Translations under genes and position numbers: made by a program
The notes under the pieces: generated by a model
What the model was told of the DNA's origin: nothing
Databases searched by the model: none
What the model saw: only the letters and a program-made list of their open reading frames with translations
Source of the DNA: Hymenoscyphus infarciens
Taxonomy: Eukaryota > Ascomycota > Leotiomycetes > Helotiales > Helotiaceae
Assembly: GCA_001414345.1 (NCBI GenBank)
Contig: LLCB01000230.1
Location: forward strand, 1 to 64,000
Direction of reading: 5' to 3'
DNA: 64,000 bases
Part shown: in pieces, positions 58,450-64,000 of the stretch
Layout of the letters: each line of letters starts with the position of its first letter
Position numbering within the stretch: position 1 is the first letter of the stretch

Positions 58450-59481
58450 TTAAATCGGCATGCCTGTGGTGTATAAAAAGTAGAAGCGCCAACAATAAAA
58501 CACAAAGCGGCTAAAGAATAAAATGCCGAGAAATACCAACACCAAACAAGATTGCGAAGTTGCAAAGCAACAGACGCTGTAAAACTGAAGGCGCGTATTG
58601 ATATGAAGTGAGGATGAATCTCTGACCTGTTATTCGACGAAACCTCGGCGAGGCACAGACTTCTGACGGCTTAACAGAGATCAAACCGTTGTACCCGATA
58701 GAAAACATTTCGAACAGGATGCTGGAGGCCGAGACGAGAGTCAAAACCCAGCAGCATGATCTAAATGCGGAGTGGTAGATGTTGTCGATAACGCGCGGTT
58801 GCCCACTTCCTCTGCTCCTCCACTTGCTGAAAGTCGCAACTGCGCGCGGTTACACTTTTGCCCAACTTCTTCTGGTGCGAGGCAGTCTGGCCAACCGAAT
58901 GGACCTGGGATGCAAGGCGCAAAGATCATTATAGATACGACGAGTCGTGGAGTAAGGTCTGGGGGAAAGCCTTTAAATGAAGAGGAGAATTTGTTTGGAT
59001 AGTATATAGGTAGCAAGGGTATTCGTTTGTATGCTTTCCTCTTTTGCTGAAGAATATTTCTTTACAAATCGCTGAGAATTTTGTCTTATAAGAGTTGCGG
59101 TTATAGCTCGTGGCACAATTAAGCGAGATTGCTCCCTATCTAGATTACTTTATTATAGTACTTAAGTTGAGCCGGATAACTTTTTTATATTTTTTTTATT
59201 GAGTTAGCATCTTATAACTAAATAGAACACAAGGTTTTTGACGCTCTAGGTGCCCCCGACGTTCCTACCCTCTGATTGGTCCACCTTGTCGCTTATTCGA
59301 TGGGGTCAGCGGAAAGGGAACGATGTTTACTGGGGGGTGTCACGTGGCATCTAGCCCATATCGGGGGCCCCACTGGCAAAATCCAAAAAGTCGCTACACC
59401 GCCTATTCTGAAAACTCCCCGCCAAAAGAAATTCGAGTATCTCAACATCATCCACCCCCAACTCCACCTACTTCAGTCAAA
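58450..59481. other. intergenic, including the NIP7 promoter
   Basis: Ordinary composition to about 59000, a short AT-rich patch to 59230, then the leader of NIP7. Overlapping short frames around 58740-59016 on both strands have no recognisable product. Confidence 0.45.
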
Positions 59482-60097
59482 ATGCGTCCTCTCACAGAAA
59501 CCGAGACGCAAACACTCTTCGCGAAGCTCGCAAACTATACCGGAACATCCCTCAAGAACTTGATTGCGCCCCTAGACAATGGACCAAATGCCGACCGATA
59601 TGTCTTTCGAATCCAGCAATCCAGATGCTACTACGTGCGCCTCTCCCTCGCAAACCTCGCAACATCTGTCGCAAAGGATAAACTATTATCACTAGGAACA
59701 TGTCTAGGTACATCTACCAATTCCTCAAGCTTGATTTCATTCTAACAAAGCAATAGGGAAATTTACCAAGACTGGAAAATTCCGTCTGCACATCACCGCT
59801 CTTCCTATTCTCGCCGAACACGCACGATATAAGGTCTGGGTTAAGGCGAATGGAGAGATGCCATTTTTGTACGGAGGTCATATTGTGAAGGCGCATGTGG
59901 GGAGATGGTCGGACGATTGTCCTGAGCATCAGGGTGTGGTGGTTTATAGCATGAATGATACGCCATTGGGATTTGGAGTCACGGCGAGAAGTACACAGGA
60001 GGCGAGACGGTTGGATCCTACTGGAATTACGTGTTTCAGACAGGCGGATTGCGGAGAGTATTTGAGAGACGAGGATAGTTTGTTTGCGACTAGCTGA
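59482..60097 (+). CDS. NIP7: 60S ribosome subunit biogenesis protein NIP7
   Basis: Two exons, 59482-59707 and 59757-60097, 188 residues. The intron starts GTACAT, contains TCTAAC and ends AATAG, and splits the Gly codon of SLGTCLG/KFTKTGKFRL. The start MRPLTETETQTLFAKLANY is the canonical NIP7 N-terminus. The C-terminal PUA domain has KVWVKANGEMPFLYGGHIVK, AHVGRWSDDCPEH, GVVVYSMNDTPLGFGV, RKLDPTG-type RRLDPTGITCFRQAD and GEYLRDED. NIP7 binds pre-rRNA and is needed for 27S processing in the nucleolus. The N-terminal domain has a slightly longer loop (TGTSLKNLIAPLDNGPNADR) than yeast. Intact, essential-type gene. Confidence 0.97.
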
Positions 60098-60778
60098 ATG
60101 GGTCAAGATAGAAATTGCTGGACCGATATTTGCATTGGTGGAGTTGTGGGAGTTCTTTGGCGTATATCCGGTACATGGAAGCCCGATTCGTTTTCTGAAA
60201 TTGTCTGCTTAGAGTTCAGGGTGGGCAGGATGTTTTTTGGTTGGAGACCATGACATTAGTAGCTAGGATTGTGTCAAATCAATCCCGGATTCTTTTCCTG
60301 CTTCCAGCTTGGCAGTCTCTATGTCACTTCCCAAATCCTTTCTAGACACACTCCCTGATTTGTTCGCCTTCCAAATGTACTTCTCAGGTTGGTATTCAGC
60401 CGGAGTAATGGCATTCAAACAGGAAGGTATCTCGATTCAAGGCTATGACTAGCTTTCCTGCTGAGGCGACGCAGACACCAGTGGAATTAGGCATTGGTTC
60501 GTCATTGAATACATAGTGGCTCTCTCCCAGACTAAGAACAAGTCTCAAAATACCTTTTCTGATTGAACCATTGAGATGTAAAGTTATATAGGAAGCTATA
60601 CCCTAGGAGAAAAGCACGTGAATCCGCGATTTGTCTCGGGGCGGAAGAACAGTTGAGCCGTACTGAACTTTTTTACAGTCTTCCAGGGGCAATTGATCGC
60701 AAGATAACCACCAAACGATCCAGCTTCGATTCGACTTGAATTCATGCGTCATGCGAATATAGAGATAGCGAATTTAAC
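60098..60778. promoter_or_regulatory. intergenic: NIP7 3' flank and MRH4 promoter
   Basis: No supported frame. Both flanking genes run on the + strand. Confidence 0.4.
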
Positions 60779-62680
60779 ATGTTGCGACCCAAGAACACCA
60801 CTTGCCTGTTTTGCTCCTTCAAGGCAGCACGGCAGCAACCACTCTCTCGGCCATGGCAGGTCCAGCAAGTCGCAAATGTTAGTACACAATATGCCAGTCG
60901 ACCCGGTCGCATGAGTCTAGCAAAAGCACGAGTCGTCAATACTCCCGAAGTAAAAGAAGGCGAAGCAGGAAAACCAGGGAGAAGGAAACAAGATGGTCCT
61001 TTTGGAGGAATGAACTTGAAGGAGGCAAAGATTCGAGGGTTACCAGAGCGATCGAATGCGCCAGAGAAATGGTCGAAAGATAGAAAGGAAAAGGGATCTC
61101 GACCGGGTGGCAGGAAGTTAAAGGATGATCCGCGAGCTGGAGGATTCAAAGCTTTGAAGATGCAGAGGGCGTTAGCACCGGTATCCTACAATTCTCGAAC
61201 CCGAATAAGAGAGGTGATGCGCCAAATCGAAACGTTCAATCAATTTCCTCTGCTAGAGACGGTCAAGACTTCAATATCGACACAGGCCTTGCCTGGGATG
61301 GAGGATATAAGCCCAACGCCAGTGCAAAGAATTGCGATTCCTGCATTATTAGGGAGTGAGAACGCCGGGCGAAGGAGTAAAGCAAAACCAATTGAGGAGA
61401 AGACGGAATTTTTACTTGCGGCCGAGACGGGTTCTGGGAAAACGCTGGCATATCTTATACCCGTCATTAACGCTGTCAAGACAGCCGAAGCTCAAGATCA
61501 GGATATCCAGGAATACAATACTGCGGTAGAAGAGGAACGGACGAGGGGGAAACAGGGACCTTCTTCGGCGCCGTCGATGGCAGATATGCCACATCCTACA
61601 ATGGGACGACCTCGAGCAATAATTCTGGTACCAACATCAGAATTGGTGGCTCAAGTAGGTGGGGTGATCAAGGCTTTCTCGCATACGGTGAAATACCGCT
61701 CGGCCATGATATCCTCAGCTATCAGTGGACAGGTTATACGAAATCGACTGTTTTCTCCAAAGGGCATCGATATCTTGGTGGCCACCCCGCATTTACTTTC
61801 CTCAATTGCCGACTCAGACCCAAATATTCTCTCCAGAGTGACACACATGGTTGTCGATGAAGCCGATTCTTTACTCGATCGCGGGTTTTCCCCATTGACA
61901 TCAGCTATCATCGATAGAGCAACTCCATCATTGAAACAGCTTATTTTATGTTCTGCTACCATTCCACGAAGCATGGATAACTACCTTCGAACAAGATTCC
62001 CAGATATCCGTCGCCTAGTAACACCAAATCTCCACGCCATCCCTCGTCGTGTACAACTTGGAGTAGTTGACATTGAGCGAGATCCATACAAAGGAAACAA
62101 GAACCTCGCTTGCGCTGACACCATTTGGGGCATCGGAAAAGCAGCCGCTGATCATGATGGACCTGTCAAGGGCCAAATGGACGTTAAGCGTATTCTCGTC
62201 TTTGTCAACGAACGTGAAACTACTCAAGAAGTCGCCGATTACCTCGTTTCCAAAGGTATCGACGCCATTGCTCTCAGCAGAGATACCCCCGAACAACGAC
62301 AAGCCGAAATGCTCGCAACCTTCACCCTGTCCACGCCCTTAATGGCACCAAAAGAAGAATCTCACCCGGGTTCTCTTTCCGACAATCAACCTAACTACGT
62401 TCCCCACGGAAGTGTAGCTCCACCCGTCAAGAGACGACTTCCTAATACCAAAGTCCTTGTCACTACGGATTTGGGATCTAGAGGTATCGATACTCTCGCT
62501 GTTAGACATGTTATTCTGTATGACGTTCCGCATTCTACGATTGATTTTATCCATCGACTGGGACGGACGGGGAGAATGGGGCGGAGGGGACGGGGGATTG
62601 TGTTGGTGGGGAAGAATGATAGGAGGGATGTTGTTGCGGAGGTTAGGGATGGGATGTATAAAGGACAGGCTCTTATTTAG
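60779..62680 (+). CDS. MRH4: mitochondrial DEAD-box RNA helicase MRH4-like
   Basis: Single exon, 633 residues. The N-terminus (LRPKNTTCLFCSFKAARQQP) is Arg/Ser-rich and fits a mitochondrial presequence. The basic region to about residue 130 (KPGRRKQDGPFGGMNLKEAK) is typical of fungal MRH4. Helicase motifs: PTPVQ (179-183), I ETGSGKT (216-222), Ia PTSELVAQ (285-292), Ib TPHLL, II DEAD (360-363), III SAT (392-394), IV ILVFVNERE, V TTDLGSRGID (562-571) and VI HRLGRTGRMGR (592-602). Two inserts (about 236-275 and 520-555) enlarge it relative to minimal DEAD-box proteins. MRH4 acts in assembly of the mitochondrial large ribosomal subunit. It lies tandem to NIP7, so two ribosome-assembly genes are neighbours, with no sign of co-transcription. 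Confidence 0.95.
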   Translation: MLRPKNTTCLFCSFKAARQQPLSRPWQVQQVANVSTQYASRPGRMSLAKARVVNTPEVKEGEAGKPGRRKQDGPFGGMNLKEAKIRGLPERSNAPEKWSKDRKEKGSRPGGRKLKDDPRAGGFKALKMQRALAPVSYNSRTRIREVMRQIETFNQFPLLETVKTSISTQALPGMEDISPTPVQRIAIPALLGSENAGRRSKAKPIEEKTEFLLAAETGSGKTLAYLIPVINAVKTAEAQDQDIQEYNTAVEEERTRGKQGPSSAPSMADMPHPTMGRPRAIILVPTSELVAQVGGVIKAFSHTVKYRSAMISSAISGQVIRNRLFSPKGIDILVATPHLLSSIADSDPNILSRVTHMVVDEADSLLDRGFSPLTSAIIDRATPSLKQLILCSATIPRSMDNYLRTRFPDIRRLVTPNLHAIPRRVQLGVVDIERDPYKGNKNLACADTIWGIGKAAADHDGPVKGQMDVKRILVFVNERETTQEVADYLVSKGIDAIALSRDTPEQRQAEMLATFTLSTPLMAPKEESHPGSLSDNQPNYVPHGSVAPPVKRRLPNTKVLVTTDLGSRGIDTLAVRHVILYDVPHSTIDFIHRLGRTGRMGRRGRGIVLVGKNDRRDVVAEVRDGMYKGQALI

Positions 62681-64000
62681 AGGTATATTGGAACTTGTAC
62701 AATGTTTGTAGGAAATATGTACTATGATTGTAAGTGCGTAGCCGCGATCCCCTGCTCTATTTTTTGGTTGAATTGAGCGTGGTTTCTAGAGTCTTTCTGT
62801 TTCCTCTCCCGTGCTCACTCATTGAGGTTAAATGATGCTATACTCTCGCTATCCCATCAAAACATTGTTCTCAAGTGAGAGGCGAATCAAGGGCAAGCTG
62901 GTTGTTGACTTTTGGTCGATGTTGCTTCTTTGAACTCGAGCGAAGTGTCAGCTCGTGACTGAGGGTTTGAACAATCCCCTTCGAACCGAGAAGGGCCAAA
63001 TAATAATTAAAAAATGATTTGTCAAGTTTATCTTGATTGGAGAGTTGTACGGGCGTTTTCCTGCTCGAGTTCAGACATCCTCATTCACAACGTACCCCTC
63101 GGCTCCGTAACAAGCTCAGACTTCCACCCCATCTATGCTATGCCGCCAACGAACGTCCTTGGTCCCATTTTTTGGACACAGGCTTAGAAACCCTCTCTCG
63201 CTACCGATTGTTCGGGGCGACTGATTAGTTCAAGTAGTGTGGGTGCTGAGATGGGACTTCAGTATCCTACGCTTGATGGGGGGACGAAGGGAGCGATTGA
63301 GAAGATGACTTAGCACTTGGGTTCATGCGGTTTGTGTTGGGGGTACTATAACGAAGACGGAGAGGCTCTCGAAGGCTAGGGAGTGAGGAGGTTAAGGGGT
63401 CGGTGAAGGATTCTTTATCCGTTCACTCGGTTGAGTGGTGTGAGGAAGTGGAATTCGGAGGAAACGGAGAGTTTGGTTGTTAAGGTTTTTCCGAGTTCTC
63501 TGTTCCCTTTCTGGATTTTGCGCGGAGTTGAGATGGAGATGGATGATACTTCAGGAAATTTCTTTCCTCGCGTCTAGGTGATGATAGGTACTGACTTGAG
63601 AGCTTTTGTGGTATAGAGGGAGGGATGGGTATTCTGAGGGGGTTGCGGGGATTGTGGGGATGGTTTGTGGTAAGGAGAGTAGGTGGATGACGGGGGGTTT
63701 GGTAAATGCTTGTGGGGGGGTCTGTAAGGGAGTCTAGGGACGTGTATCTGAGGGTTTTGGAAGATTTGCCCCCCTTTTCTGTTCGGCTACTTACTTTCAG
63801 AGACGACACTTGAGATGGGTAATATTTTTCTCGATATAATATGGTGTTTCTCATATGCGCATCCGATCACGCATTTCTTCATGGCCTGCTGTCTAGAGCA
63901 CGTAGTGCCTTATGTTGCATATCGCCAACCAATACGAAGTGTTCTTTTTCATGCAAAGATGATATATCTTCATTTGCAATTCATATCAAATATCGCGCAA
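62681..64000. other. no gene seen
   Basis: 1.3 kb without a supportable frame. Some stretches (about 63200-63480) look like broken coding sequence (for example EMGLQYPTLDGGTKGAIEKM before a stop) but no family was recognised. Confidence 0.4.

Noticed and set aside
58741..59016. 91-codon minus frame and an overlapping 76-codon + frame.
   Set aside because: Mutually overlapping, no family resemblance, no splice support.
63037..63854. Possible gene in the last kilobase on either strand.
   Set aside because: Frames are short, broken and unrecognised; no splice model gives a convincing protein.

Overview
The window is nuclear DNA of a filamentous ascomycete. Genes have short introns with GTAAGT-like donors and CTAAC-like branch sites, and recognisable fungal proteins include NIP7, MRH4, a mitochondrial citrate carrier, a hybrid histidine kinase, a fungal-type 7TM protein and an FMO. 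Gene composition and family make-up fit Leotiomycetes best, but that is inference. The sequence is two-speed: gene islands of ordinary composition alternate with very AT-rich blocks (about 0.05-7, 9.4-12, 27.3-28.3, 36.4-39.4, 41.2-56.2 and 57.2-58.4 kb). In those blocks TA dinucleotides and TAA/TAG stops dominate, which is the footprint of repeat-induced point mutation (RIP) on transposons.

Layout. 0-7 kb: the 3' end of a LINE on the minus strand, then a tyrosine-recombinase (Ngaro/DIRS-like) retrotransposon with a split-repeat architecture, abutting a truncated NmrA-like pseudogene. 8.6-9 kb: a two-exon secreted cysteine-rich protein with an internal duplication. 9.4-12 kb: a TIR element and two MITEs of one family with 9-10 bp target duplications. 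13-21 kb: an intact minus-strand gene island (thiamine-binding/ECM15-like protein, secreted PLC-like phosphodiesterase, 5-exon hybrid histidine kinase). 21.3-25.9 kb: a run of decaying genes broken by small indels, not RIP (CDC123-like, ubiquitin-like-fold/SPRY, one unknown). 26-36.5 kb: citrate carrier, a TA-flanked TIR element, a 7TM rhodopsin-domain protein, a frameshifted Cys-rich gene, a flavin monooxygenase with a palindromic insert in an intron, and a small gene of unknown function.

36.4-39.4 kb: a RIP-degraded hAT element with an 8 bp duplication, sitting between two convergent genes that look like relatives. 41.2-56.2 kb: about 15 kb of nested RIP-degraded elements, including an integrase-core transposase and a second long degraded frame. 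56.3-57 kb: a gene with one in-frame TAG. 57.4-58.4 kb: a 1-kb palindrome. 59.5-62.7 kb: housekeeping genes NIP7 (60S biogenesis) and MRH4 (mitochondrial DEAD-box helicase). 62.7-64 kb: no gene that I can support.

Exon boundaries were worked out by hand from splice motifs and reading-frame continuity. Protein identities come from recognition of family motifs, without any database search.
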